The notes beneath the pieces are model-generated. The model was not told where the DNA came from. It did not search any database and was given only the letters and a program-made list of their open reading frames with translations. Positions 46,681 through 54,681 of a stretch of DNA of 64,000 nucleotides are shown here, piece after piece. The position numbers were made by a program, and so were the translations under genes. The stretch's first letter is position 1, and the number at the start of each line of letters is the position of its first letter. Source of the DNA: JASEGV01 sp947085405 (GTDB lineage: Bacteria > Bacteroidota > Ignavibacteria > UBA10030 > BY39); the NCBI GenBank assembly GCA_947085405.1, contig CAMTWO010000010.1, positions 31,412 to 95,411 on the forward strand. Reading direction: 5' to 3'.

Positions 46681-46720
46681 TCTAAATTGTTCTACGCTCT
46701 TTGCTCTCTGCTCTTAGCTC

Positions 46721-48361
46721 TCACACCTTCGGACCCGCTTCAATCACTTCTTGCGGACAGCCGGATTCATACTTCTTAAAATTCTCAATGAACCGGCCTG
46801 CAAGTTGTTTGTACTTCGTCATGTGAGCTTCTTTGCTATTCCATGATGATGCCGGGTTGAGGACACTTTGTGGTATATCTCCGCATGTTTCAGGAACTTC
46901 GAAACCGAATATCGGATCTTTTTTGAACTTAACTTTTAAAAGTTCACCGCTAAGCGCCGCGTTCAATAATTGACGCGTGTATTTTATGCTGATACGTTTA
47001 CCTACACCGTACGGTCCGCCAACCCAGCCGGTATTTACTAACCAGCAGTGAGCACCGTACTTTAACATTTTGAGTTTCAACAAATCAGCATAAACGGCTG
47101 GATGATGAACCATAAATGGAGCGCCAAAGCAAGCGCTAAAAGTTAACTCCGGCTCTTTGCCAAGTCCCATCTCGGTACCAGCAACTTTCGTTGTGTAGCC
47201 AGAGATGAATTGGTACATCGCCTGTTCAGGTGTAAGCTTTACGATAGGTGGTAGCACGCCAAGTCCATCACAGGTAAGAAGTATTATGTTCTTCGGATGT
47301 CCGCCCATCTTTTCGGGTATTGAGTTATCTATGAATTCGAGCGGATACGATGCGCGTGTGTTCTCTGTAATTGTTGAATCGTCCAGATCGATCTTTCTTG
47401 TGATCGGATCGAAAACAACATTCTCTAAAATTGTTCCGAACTTTTGAGTGCAGGCGTAAATCTGCGGCTCGGCAGTGGGGGAGAGAGAAATTACTTTTGC
47501 ATAACATCCACCTTCAAAATTGAAAATTCCTTCATCGCTCCAGCCGTGCTCGTCGTCGCCTATTAGTCCGCGATTTGGATCGGCTGAAAGTGTCGTCTTG
47601 CCAGTACCGGATAATCCAAAGAAGAGTGCGGTATCTTTCTCTTTTCCGATATTTGCAGAACAGTGCATCGGCATTACTCCATCCAACGGCAGTAAGAAAT
47701 TCATAACTGTGAAAATAGATTTCTTGATTTCGCCGGCATAAGCTGTGTTGCCAATAATGCCTATCTTCTGCTCGAAGTTTAAAAGAATAAATGTTTCGGT
47801 CGATGTTCCATCTATTTGCGGAAGTCCTTTGAAAGACGGTATCGACATGATTGTGAAATCGGGTACGTGCCGCTTATATTCCTCTGATGTTTTCGGCAGT
47901 ATAAACATATTGCGGGCAAAGGCGCTATGCCATGCTTTTTCTGTGATGATGCGGATGGGTAAACGATATTCCTCATCAGCACCGGCATAGCAATCCTGGA
48001 CAAATAAATCTCTGCCTTGTAAGAATCCTTGCAAGCGACTTAGCACTTCGTTAAACTTATCCTGATTGAACGGACGGTTGTATTCGCCCCACCACACTTT
48101 ATCCTGCGTGGATGGTTCCTTCACAACGAATTTATCGTTTGCCGATCTGCCGGTATGTTTTCCGGTATGTGCGATGATTGGTCCTAACTTTGAAATCCGA
48201 GCTTCACCGCGGAAAGTTATTTCTTCGTAAAGAGCTTCTGTCGGTAAATTCCAGTAAACATTGTTAAGATTCGTTAAGCTGTGATTGTCAAGTCCGTATT
48301 CACTCTTCAGTGCTTTTGCCTGATCTTGAGCTGGTGTTTTGATGTTCAGTAAATTGTTCAT
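46721..48361 (-). CDS. pckA: Phosphoenolpyruvate carboxykinase (ATP)
   Basis: Converts oxaloacetate and ATP to PEP and CO2, the entry step of gluconeogenesis. The P-loop is FFGLSGTGKTTLSADPNRG, followed by LIGDDEHGWS (metal site); ITFRGEARISKLGPIIAHTG and the HTGRSANDKF substrate-binding segment are also present. About 546 residues from the ATG at 48361; a longer frame to 48430 runs inside the upstream gene. The ATG overlaps the aminotransferase stop (ATGA), so the two are coupled. Confidence 0.96.
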   Translation of the reverse strand: MNNLLNIKTPAQDQAKALKSEYGLDNHSLTNLNNVYWNLPTEALYEEITFRGEARISKLGPIIAHTGKHTGRSANDKFVVKEPSTQDKVWWGEYNRPFNQDKFNEVLSRLQGFLQGRDLFVQDCYAGADEEYRLPIRIITEKAWHSAFARNMFILPKTSEEYKRHVPDFTIMSIPSFKGLPQIDGTSTETFILLNFEQKIGIIGNTAYAGEIKKSIFTVMNFLLPLDGVMPMHCSANIGKEKDTALFFGLSGTGKTTLSADPNRGLIGDDEHGWSDEGIFNFEGGCYAKVISLSPTAEPQIYACTQKFGTILENVVFDPITRKIDLDDSTITENTRASYPLEFIDNSIPEKMGGHPKNIILLTCDGLGVLPPIVKLTPEQAMYQFISGYTTKVAGTEMGLGKEPELTFSACFGAPFMVHHPAVYADLLKLKMLKYGAHCWLVNTGWVGGPYGVGKRISIKYTRQLLNAALSGELLKVKFKKDPIFGFEVPETCGDIPQSVLNPASSWNSKEAHMTKYKQLAGRFIENFKKYESGCPQEVIEAGPKV

Positions 48362-49575
48362 AACCAATCCCTCACTAATTTCCGTTCGCCAATAAATATT
48401 TCGTTTGGTGAGTTGGGGTCGAGTGCCCATTTCATTCGTTCGATTCCTAGCTTAATCTCTTTAATTGTTCCGCAGTAACTCAGGCGTAAGTAACCTTCTA
48501 TCCCGAATTCTTTTCCGGGAACAGTTACCACAAGAGCTTTCTTCAATAAGAATTGTGATAATTCGAGTGAGTTTTTATTATAAGCACTGAAATCTGGCAG
48601 ACAGTAAAACGTACCGTCGGGTTTTGTAATCTTCACCCCATTGAACGATTGCAACTCCTGCATCATCACGTTGCGGTTATTTTCTATCATCAACCGTAAT
48701 CCCTCGACAATACTTTGTATTCCAGTCAACGCACCTTCTGCTGCCGCTTGCAGAATCACAGAAGTTGTTGTAGTTATTTGTCCTTGAACGTTGGTCAGGA
48801 TTTTAGTCAACGCTTTGGGTGCAACAGTCCAGCCGATTCGGAACCCTGTCATTCCGTACAGTTTCGAGATGCCATTCACGACGATGACTTTAGAATTTTC
48901 TAAATCTTTTTTCGTATGCTTGTAAGCCGAAATTGGTTTTCTTCCATCAAAAATTAATTTGTGGTAGATATCATCCATGATGCAGTATATTCCTTTACGC
49001 TCACAGAAATCAATAATCTCGGCGATGAACTGCTCGCCGTACATAATACCCGAAGGATTGTTGGGACTGTTAATGATAATCGCTTTAGTGTACGAGCTGA
49101 CTTTTTGTTCGATGTCTTTCATTCGCGGATGGAACGAGCCGTCTTCCGGTGTAACAATAACGGGAACGCCGTAGCACATGCGCACCATTTCGGGATAACT
49201 AACCCAATAGGGTGCAAGTATGATCACTTCTTCCTGAGGATTTAGTAAAGCGAAGAGAAGATTATAAACCGCTTGTTTCGCCCCGGCTGAGACAATAATA
49301 TTTTCAGGCGAAACCATTTTATTGTAGTTCTCTTCAGTGTACCGGATGATTGCTTTCTTGAGCGAAGGTGTACCGTCGGCGGGGGTATACTTCACGTCGC
49401 CGGTATTCAGTTTCGCGGCAGAGCTTAAGATAGCATTGATTGGAGCTTTGTTTTTTGGTTCACCGGCTCCTAAGTGAATAACTGCTTCGCCTTTTTCCTT
49501 CAGCAACCGAGCTTCTTCAGTAAGCTTCAGGGTTGGCGATTCAGCTATAGATCGTGCAAGTTGACTTACATTCAT
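48358..49575 (-). CDS. Class I pyridoxal-phosphate aminotransferase (aspartate aminotransferase-like)
   Basis: 405 residues. Fold-type I features: IHLGAGEPKNKAP near the N-terminus, IIVSAGAKQAVYNLLFALL (PLP phosphate region), INSPNNPSGIMY, IMDDIYHKLIFDG (Asp of the cofactor pocket), and the PLP lysine in NGISKLYGMTGFRIGW. This pattern is that of prokaryotic aspartate aminotransferase Ib, which makes oxaloacetate from aspartate. Coupling to pckA suggests the pair turns aspartate into PEP. Exact substrate range not provable here. Confidence 0.88.
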   Translation of the reverse strand: MNVSQLARSIAESPTLKLTEEARLLKEKGEAVIHLGAGEPKNKAPINAILSSAAKLNTGDVKYTPADGTPSLKKAIIRYTEENYNKMVSPENIIVSAGAKQAVYNLLFALLNPQEEVIILAPYWVSYPEMVRMCYGVPVIVTPEDGSFHPRMKDIEQKVSSYTKAIIINSPNNPSGIMYGEQFIAEIIDFCERKGIYCIMDDIYHKLIFDGRKPISAYKHTKKDLENSKVIVVNGISKLYGMTGFRIGWTVAPKALTKILTNVQGQITTTTSVILQAAAEGALTGIQSIVEGLRLMIENNRNVMMQELQSFNGVKITKPDGTFYCLPDFSAYNKNSLELSQFLLKKALVVTVPGKEFGIEGYLRLSYCGTIKEIKLGIERMKWALDPNSPNEIFIGERKLVRDWL

Positions 49576-50258
49576 TTATTAATAAACCTCATATTTTTTA
49601 TATATTTAGGAAAATAAGAAAGAACGGTGTTACGAAATGATGATAACTGTTACAGTTTACAAAAAATATTTTTGGAAAACAAAAGTGTTTTGATTGTATT
49701 TATAATGCGGCTAAAGCCAACAGTTTTGTTTATTCTTTTGTCAGTTCACTTGGCAAAACCATTGGGACTGTATAAAAACTTATTATTTTGTTGGAACTCA
49801 TCCCCCGACCCCTTCTCTTGCCAAGAGAAGGGGGGATTTGATTTTTCTATGCGGGGTTGAGTTCTTTTTATACGCTTTTTACACAGCCTCCATTCCTTTG
49901 GAAGAAGTGAACTGCAATATATGCAGACACTTTCAAATATCTATTGTAAATTGTAGAAATTGAATAAATCTATTGAGTTGGCTTCAGCCAACTGACTAAG
50001 AATCAAAAAAAGAAAATGCTTTAGCATCATTTTCTATGCGGCTGAAGCCGCTAGCTCACTTTTCTCTATTTTTAATTTTATATGAAATGATGTTAACTGC
50101 GTGTCTTTGACTCACCGGAAGTTGAGTAATGCAGGCGCGGAGTCCAAATAAAATAATCATTGATTTTTGAGCTTACATTTTTATTCTCCGATTGCTAATT
50201 CAACTGAGTGCAAATGACACATAACTGTCAAGGCTTGCCGCAGTGGCGGATTAAATGC
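49576..50258. repeat. Repeat-rich gene-free stretch
   Basis: Nearly 700 bases with no supported gene. It contains GGCTAAAGCC (about 49711), an inverted pair GAACTCATCCCC (49794-49805) / GGGGTTGAGTTC (49853-49864) around a CCCCTTCTCTTGCC-type hairpin, the related TTGGCTTCAGCCAA near 49978, and GCGGCTGAAGCCGC at about 50038. The GAACTCA pair also occurs at 26577-26623. These are dispersed hairpin repeats, likely REP-like. One short frame (49627-49860) is just repeat text. Confidence 0.65.
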
Positions 50259-50347
50259 TCGTCCTGTCGCCCAGCACAAAGTTAATTAAATGCACAAAAC
50301 TTTCTTTACGCACTGCACCCGCCATTGTCGGCAAGCTATTGTTAGCA
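50259..50347. repeat. Cassette-site-like repeat downstream of the HEPN-like gene
   Basis: The stretch from GTCCTGTCGCCCAGCACAAA to TATTGTTAGC aligns along its length with 33248-33333 beside the STAND gene (shared GCACAAAACTTTC, GCAC-GC-CCC-CCATTG and terminal GTTAGC). Inside the neighbouring sequence, CGGCAAG (about 50329) pairs with CTTGCCG (about 50234), so the site can form a long stem like attC. Consensus boxes are imperfect. Confidence 0.45.
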
Positions 50348-50395
50348 CCAGTGTTTTTTCGTCTGTGTTCAGTCGCAAGTGTCCACCGATGTAAT

Positions 50396-50836
50396 TCAGC
50401 TACTATAACCAAAGTTTTTTAGGAGAAAACTAATTTGTCTTCTATAATCTTCAATCACACTATCGGTAATAACTATTTTTTTATATTTCCCAACTAATGT
50501 GAACATAACAATATTGTTAAGGTCGCTTTGCTTTTCATCTAAAGTCCAATGAGCCATTGTATTTCTCAACCGTTGGACACACCTCAATGATTTTTTAATA
50601 TCGGAGTAACTTTTCAATTTTTGAAAATAAGGTATTGTTTCATAAATACTAATTTTATTATCAAAAGTAAGGTAAGGTGTATTCATAACATTCCAAAAAA
50701 GAATTGTCGCCTTATTGTTAGTATTAGAAAAAAAATATCTTCTTAAGCGATAGCCAAGAACGAACTCAACTCTCGCAGCGGATGAAATAATTTCTCCCCT
50801 AATTAAATCCAATTTTTCTCTGATTTTTATATCCAT
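50396..50836 (-). CDS. HEPN-like hypothetical protein
   Basis: 146 residues, predicted helical. RLRNTMAHW contains the R-x4-H arrangement seen in HEPN ribonuclease domains, and the surrounding helix (IKKSLRCVQRLRNTMAHWTLDEKQ) looks like the HEPN motif helix. HEPN proteins are common RNases or RNA-binding parts of toxin-antitoxin and abortive-infection systems. No antitoxin gene is adjacent. The gene stands alone between repeat DNA and a cassette-site-like element. Assignment rests on this one motif. Confidence 0.5.
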   Translation of the reverse strand: MDIKIREKLDLIRGEIISSAARVEFVLGYRLRRYFFSNTNNKATILFWNVMNTPYLTFDNKISIYETIPYFQKLKSYSDIKKSLRCVQRLRNTMAHWTLDEKQSDLNNIVMFTLVGKYKKIVITDSVIEDYRRQISFLLKNFGYSS

Positions 50837-51012
50837 TATTATTTGAGCGTTAATGTCAATGTTTGATGATTGTCAAGCCGAAATATTTTTTGAAAGTTAG
50901 CGCGGGACTGTCCACCGCAAAAGTGTTGAGTGATGTTTTTTTTCTCGTAGCGATTTTATCGGTGTCGTTGTTTTGCATCCTATGCACAATTACCGCGTAC
51001 TTGCTGATAATT

Positions 51013-51504
51013 CTACATCCCTTCGGTGCTCATAAAAATTCTATAGTATCTTCCCTTGTTATCTTTGGCTACTCCATCTCCGGTTCGAAAATCGGCGGAG
51101 ACTCTATAAAAAACAATTTCGATGACAGTACCATCTCGGCCAACAATAATTCCAGTCCCGACCGGACGAGCATCAGAATTTTTACCAAACCCATACAGTT
51201 CAGCTAAGTCTCTAGGTAGTGTTTCAATCTGAGCATTTAACTCGCCTTTTGAATAACTAGGTAATCGACCATTCCAATTCGTGGTTCGGTCGTAGATGAA
51301 ATACTCACCTTCGAACTGTTCTTTCTGTCCGATGTAGGAAACTATCGTTCCATGATCACGCGAGGTAGGGTGGAGAATGACTTCAATTATGTTCCCATCT
51401 TTGAGATCGTAGAGGCGGAGTGGCTGAATGATTTGTGGAAGCGTACAACCACTCAAGATAGATCCAATGAAAAATACAAGGGTTATGACTTTGACTGATT
51501 TCAT
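51013..51504 (-). CDS. Hypothetical lipoprotein
   Basis: 163 residues with a lipoprotein signal (KVITLVFFIGSILSGC; lipobox LSGC, lipid-modified Cys about residue 20). The mature part is beta-rich and polar (YDLKDGNIIEVILHPTSRDHGTIVSYIG ... GTGIIVGRDGTVIEIVFYRVS). It is probably anchored to the outer or inner membrane facing the periplasm. No family recognised. Sequence before the gene (about 50840-51010) holds no other gene. Confidence 0.6.
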   Translation of the reverse strand: MKSVKVITLVFFIGSILSGCTLPQIIQPLRLYDLKDGNIIEVILHPTSRDHGTIVSYIGQKEQFEGEYFIYDRTTNWNGRLPSYSKGELNAQIETLPRDLAELYGFGKNSDARPVGTGIIVGRDGTVIEIVFYRVSADFRTGDGVAKDNKGRYYRIFMSTEGM

Positions 51505-51652
51505 TATTGATACCTTTGCATATGTTAAAGTTTGAATATTATTGTTACACTTTTTAGTATACTATTTATCTATATCAAAAAAAACTTTTCCTATCCAACT
51601 TAAAAATTATCTCAACCAATTATCTCCATCCGGTCTTCAATAATTTGATGTT

Positions 51653-52147
51653 TCAATCATAATTGTATTCCTCAATCCACTCATAAAAGTCATCATCTTC
51701 AGCCTCAAAGTATGTTTTAATCCTCATCTCAAACCAAGCTATATCTTTACATACCTCTTTTATTTCACTTAACTCTTCATCGGTAATAAAATCATTTTCT
51801 TTGAGAAATGTGTAAAAATCGAAAATAGATTTAAGAAAAGATTTGATAGTAGAAATATTAGGGTCCATAAATTTTCTAATATACCAATTACCCAAAAATT
51901 TTCTTATAGTGTCTTCGTAAACTTCTAAAATGCTCGCCACATCTTCATAGACAAAAACATAATTCATTATGAAGTAAGATGCCATCTCAGTTCGCTTGCC
52001 AGCAGTACTCTCTTTTAGTCCTTTGCTTTTTAAATGTTCGTAGAAATGGTCAAAAATTATTTTGGACCTTTGCCATTGTTTTTCGCTATCTTCATCGGAG
52101 TTCTCCTCCTTAATGCATTCAAAATGTTCCGCTTTTATCTCATCCAT
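51653..52147 (-). CDS. Hypothetical acidic protein (164 aa)
   Basis: No signal or membrane segment. The middle (FDHFYEHLKSKGLKESTAGKRTEMASYFI ... FLGNWYIRKFMDPNISTIKSFLKSIFDFYTFLKE) resembles the SAM-like core-binding domain of tyrosine recombinases in outline, but no catalytic domain follows, and the ends are strongly acidic (YFEAEDDDFYEWIEEYNYD). It could be a DNA-binding or adaptor protein. Not recognised with certainty. Confidence 0.55.
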   Translation of the reverse strand: MDEIKAEHFECIKEENSDEDSEKQWQRSKIIFDHFYEHLKSKGLKESTAGKRTEMASYFIMNYVFVYEDVASILEVYEDTIRKFLGNWYIRKFMDPNISTIKSFLKSIFDFYTFLKENDFITDEELSEIKEVCKDIAWFEMRIKTYFEAEDDDFYEWIEEYNYD

Positions 52148-52180
52148 CTAATCATCTTTCATAAACTTATAATTATTACT

Positions 52181-52226
52181 CCACCAATCCACCAATCCAC
52201 CAATCCATTAATCCATTAATCCATTA
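52181..52226. repeat. 8-base tandem repeat
   Basis: Nearly six units of CCA(C/T)(C/T)AAT, changing from CCACCAAT (three units) to CCATTAAT (two and a half). It lies upstream of the acidic protein gene and downstream of coaD. Unit length is not a multiple of three. Possibly phase-variable spacing. Confidence 0.75.
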
Positions 52227-52250
52227 CCCCATTCTGTATGAATTTCCTCT

Positions 52251-52739
52251 TCACTTTAACTTTTGCAATTTAAACTTCAAAAGTTTTTGAACGTGTGGCG
52301 GGACAAAGCTTGAAATGTCGCCGCCCAGCTTAGCAATTTCACGGACAATAGATGAGTTCAGATATGTATGATTTTCGTGAGGCATCAGAAATACTGTAGT
52401 AATTTTGTCGGCTAACTTTCTGTTCATCAAAGCCATCTGAAATTCATACTCGAAATCCGAAATTGCGCGCAAACCGCGAACCAAAGCTTTCGCTTTTTTT
52501 CTTCTCGCATAGTCAACTAATAATCCGTCGAAGTATTCCACCTCGACACGTTTGCCATATTTTTTTACGGCAGTTTTTACCATTTGGATTCGCTCTTCGT
52601 CGCTGAACAGCGGTTGCTTTGCCGAGTTGCGTGCAAGAGTTACAATAACTTTATCAAAAATTTCTATTGCTCGTTCGAGTACGTCTATGTGTCCGTAAGT
52701 AATCGGGTCGAATGTGCCGGGATAGATTGCAATTTTCAT
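52251..52739 (-). CDS. coaD: Phosphopantetheine adenylyltransferase
   Basis: CoaD makes dephospho-CoA from 4'-phosphopantetheine and ATP. MKIAIYPGTFDPITYGHIDVLERA carries the nucleotidyltransferase T/HxGH motif, with VRGLRAISDFEYEFQMALMNRKL and YLNSSIVREIAKLGGDISSFVPPHV completing the family pattern. 162 residues is normal. Its start overlaps the rsmD stop; rsmD-coaD is a common gene pair. Confidence 0.96.
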   Translation of the reverse strand: MKIAIYPGTFDPITYGHIDVLERAIEIFDKVIVTLARNSAKQPLFSDEERIQMVKTAVKKYGKRVEVEYFDGLLVDYARRKKAKALVRGLRAISDFEYEFQMALMNRKLADKITTVFLMPHENHTYLNSSIVREIAKLGGDISSFVPPHVQKLLKFKLQKLK

Positions 52740-53296
52740 TTTTTCTCCATTATGTTGTGAACGAAAAACGATACTACTGTATTTCCAAATTCCTTTTTAA
52801 TTGATTGAATGTATTTATCGGAATTTTCAAAAATCATTTTTTTTGTATGCTCAATTATCAAAAAGCCGCCGGTGTTTAATAAATTATTCGTGAAGACTTT
52901 TTCGGGAATGCTAGTAGTAAATTCATAAACGTAAGGTGGGTCGGCAAAAATCAAATCGTATTTTCCCTCAGTTTTGCTTATAAACTTAAAAGCATCCGCC
53001 TGGATGATACGGCTTTTATCTGATAATTTTAATTTTTCAATATTCGATTTAATTAACTCGATAGATGATTTTGCATTATCAACGATAGTAGCAAAGGCGG
53101 CGTAACGGCTCAATGCTTCGATGGCTAAACTACCGGTGCCCGCAAATAAATCGAGAACCCGTGCATCTTCGAGTTTCAAACGCGTTTGTAAAACATTAAA
53201 AATAGTTTCCTTTACCCGGTCGGTAGCCGGACGGATGTCGAGTTGTCGGGCAGATTTTAATTGATGTCCTTTAAAAATTCCTGAAATAACACGCAT
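52736..53296 (-). CDS. rsmD: 16S rRNA (guanine966-N2)-methyltransferase
   Basis: RsmD methylates G966 of 16S rRNA during small-subunit assembly. The SAM motif is VLDLFAGTGSLAIEALSR, and the catalytic motif IV is DLIFADPPYV; MRVISGIFKGHQLKSA with RPATDRVKETIFNVL is the family N-terminus. ATG 53296 is chosen over a TTG at 53302 that overlaps the neighbour. About 186 residues is normal. Overlaps coaD by four bases. Confidence 0.94.
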   Translation of the reverse strand: MRVISGIFKGHQLKSARQLDIRPATDRVKETIFNVLQTRLKLEDARVLDLFAGTGSLAIEALSRYAAFATIVDNAKSSIELIKSNIEKLKLSDKSRIIQADAFKFISKTEGKYDLIFADPPYVYEFTTSIPEKVFTNNLLNTGGFLIIEHTKKMIFENSDKYIQSIKKEFGNTVVSFFVHNIMEKK

Positions 53297-53298
53297 AA

Positions 53299-54171
53299 TC
53301 AAGGTTTCCTGAGTGCGATTCCGACGGCAGGCACGAACCGCTGAACATTATTTACAAACCTGTCGTAGTTTCGTACCGTAGAAATATTTAACCGGCGAAA
53401 TGGATTTAGAATGGAAATGTTGGGCGAAACATCTCTTCTTAGTTTTCCTAAAACTTCAGCAGACGCTTGGTTACCATAAATAAATATCGAATCATAAACC
53501 CTACCCGACAAAGAGTCTTTTAAATATTGTACACCCGCCTCAATATCCGATTCCGAACGGCCGTTATATTCTATCAAATGTCCATTGGAGTATCGACTGT
53601 ATTCTATACTAGATCTTGTCAGTCCGACAACTACGCATTGTTGATTTTTGATTTCAGGTTGAGTAAGCAGGAGAACATCTTCAACAGCAAATTGTGTAGC
53701 ATCTACAATATTTAAATTTAAATTTCGTTGGGCTATATATTCATGAATTGCATAAACCAAAGTTCTTTTTACGGTAACCGAAATAATGTCGTTGATTTTT
53801 CTATCATCGGATGTGTTCAATAGATGTGTATCGCTGATGTATTCTTGCGGATGGAAGTTTGGTATATGTTGAGAAATTTCCCAATTCACATGCTCGTTTT
53901 GTTCAACTTTAGTCAAATTTGAATCTATCGGAAAATTGTGTATGAAAAGAAACTTTTTATCAAGTGCTACCGACACGCTTTGAGGACGCTCGAAAATTGT
54001 ATCGCTTCGCATAGCTAACGGTTTTAAAAACCAGGTATCCGATCTGTCGAGTTCGGTTTTCTGGTATTCCTCCAAATATATCAACTCTATTTTATATTCG
54101 TTGATTTTCAGGACAACGAAATGTGCGATATCGTCTAAAACACTAATCCCGGCAGTAATTTGTTGAGGCAT
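53299..54171 (-). CDS. PilM-like actin-fold protein
   Basis: 290 residues resembling type IV pilus assembly protein PilM: ITAGISVLDDIAHFVVLKI at the start, EISQHIPNFHPQEYISD in the middle, and NPFRRLNIST ... RFVPAVGIALR at the end. Canonical PilM binds the cytoplasmic tail of PilN and connects pilus assembly to the inner membrane, but no pilN, pilO or other pilus genes are adjacent. The N-terminal ATP-binding loops look divergent. It precedes rsmD and follows a ComEA-like gene; this grouping could relate to DNA uptake. Confidence 0.55.
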   Translation of the reverse strand: MPQQITAGISVLDDIAHFVVLKINEYKIELIYLEEYQKTELDRSDTWFLKPLAMRSDTIFERPQSVSVALDKKFLFIHNFPIDSNLTKVEQNEHVNWEISQHIPNFHPQEYISDTHLLNTSDDRKINDIISVTVKRTLVYAIHEYIAQRNLNLNIVDATQFAVEDVLLLTQPEIKNQQCVVVGLTRSSIEYSRYSNGHLIEYNGRSESDIEAGVQYLKDSLSGRVYDSIFIYGNQASAEVLGKLRRDVSPNISILNPFRRLNISTVRNYDRFVNNVQRFVPAVGIALRKP

Positions 54172-54198
54172 ATTTTAATTAGTTCCTGATTTTGTTTT

Positions 54199-54672
54199 TT
54201 ACTTTTCAAGTGTAAGATAAGGCGCTATTTTTTCTAATTTCTTTTTTCCGATTCCCTTTACTTTTAATAACTGGTTGATGTTGTCGAACCCGTTGTTTTC
54301 TTCACGGTATTTGATAATCGCATCGGCGGTCGTTACCCCGATTCCCGGCAGTTTCATCAACTCGGTTTTATCAGCTTTGTTTAAATTAATGCTTTTTTCT
54401 TTCGGCAAAGATTTTTTTTGTTGGGATGGAGGAGGGACATTTTCGTTGATGGGAATATTTTCGCCTTGCGATAAATATGTATTCTGTGAAAGTGATTGGA
54501 ACTGTGCATCACTTTCAGAATAATCGAAAGTTCTTCCGGGTTGTTCATTCGTATTGGCTTTGTAGATTTTAATACCGGCGCCAATTACAAAAGCTGCTGC
54601 TAAAAATATAATAACCCGGAGTTCGTTTTTAGTAAAACCAATTTTTTTATTTATCCACTCTAGAATATTCAT
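54199..54672 (-). CDS. ComEA-like helix-hairpin-helix protein
   Basis: 157 residues. A short N-terminal transmembrane segment (LRVIIFLAAAFVIGAGIKI) and a flexible, serine/proline-rich linker lead to two helix-hairpin-helix motifs: SINLNKADKTELMKLPGIGVTTADAII and DNINQLLKVKGIGKKKLEKIAPYL. This is the layout of ComEA, the DNA receptor of natural transformation, here anchored in the inner membrane and facing the periplasm. It may bind incoming DNA. Located just after dnaJ on the same strand. Confidence 0.85.
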   Translation of the reverse strand: MNILEWINKKIGFTKNELRVIIFLAAAFVIGAGIKIYKANTNEQPGRTFDYSESDAQFQSLSQNTYLSQGENIPINENVPPPSQQKKSLPKEKSINLNKADKTELMKLPGIGVTTADAIIKYREENNGFDNINQLLKVKGIGKKKLEKIAPYLTLEK

Positions 54673-54681
54673 AACGATAAT

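Noticed and set aside
51653..52147. Possible tyrosine recombinase that could drive the cassette sites
   Set aside because: Only a vague core-binding-domain-like helical region is present; there is no catalytic R-H-R-Y domain, so it cannot be called an integrase.
52181..52226. Possible CRISPR-like array
   Set aside because: The units are eight bases in direct tandem with no spacers; no cas genes are present. No CRISPR array was found anywhere in the window.
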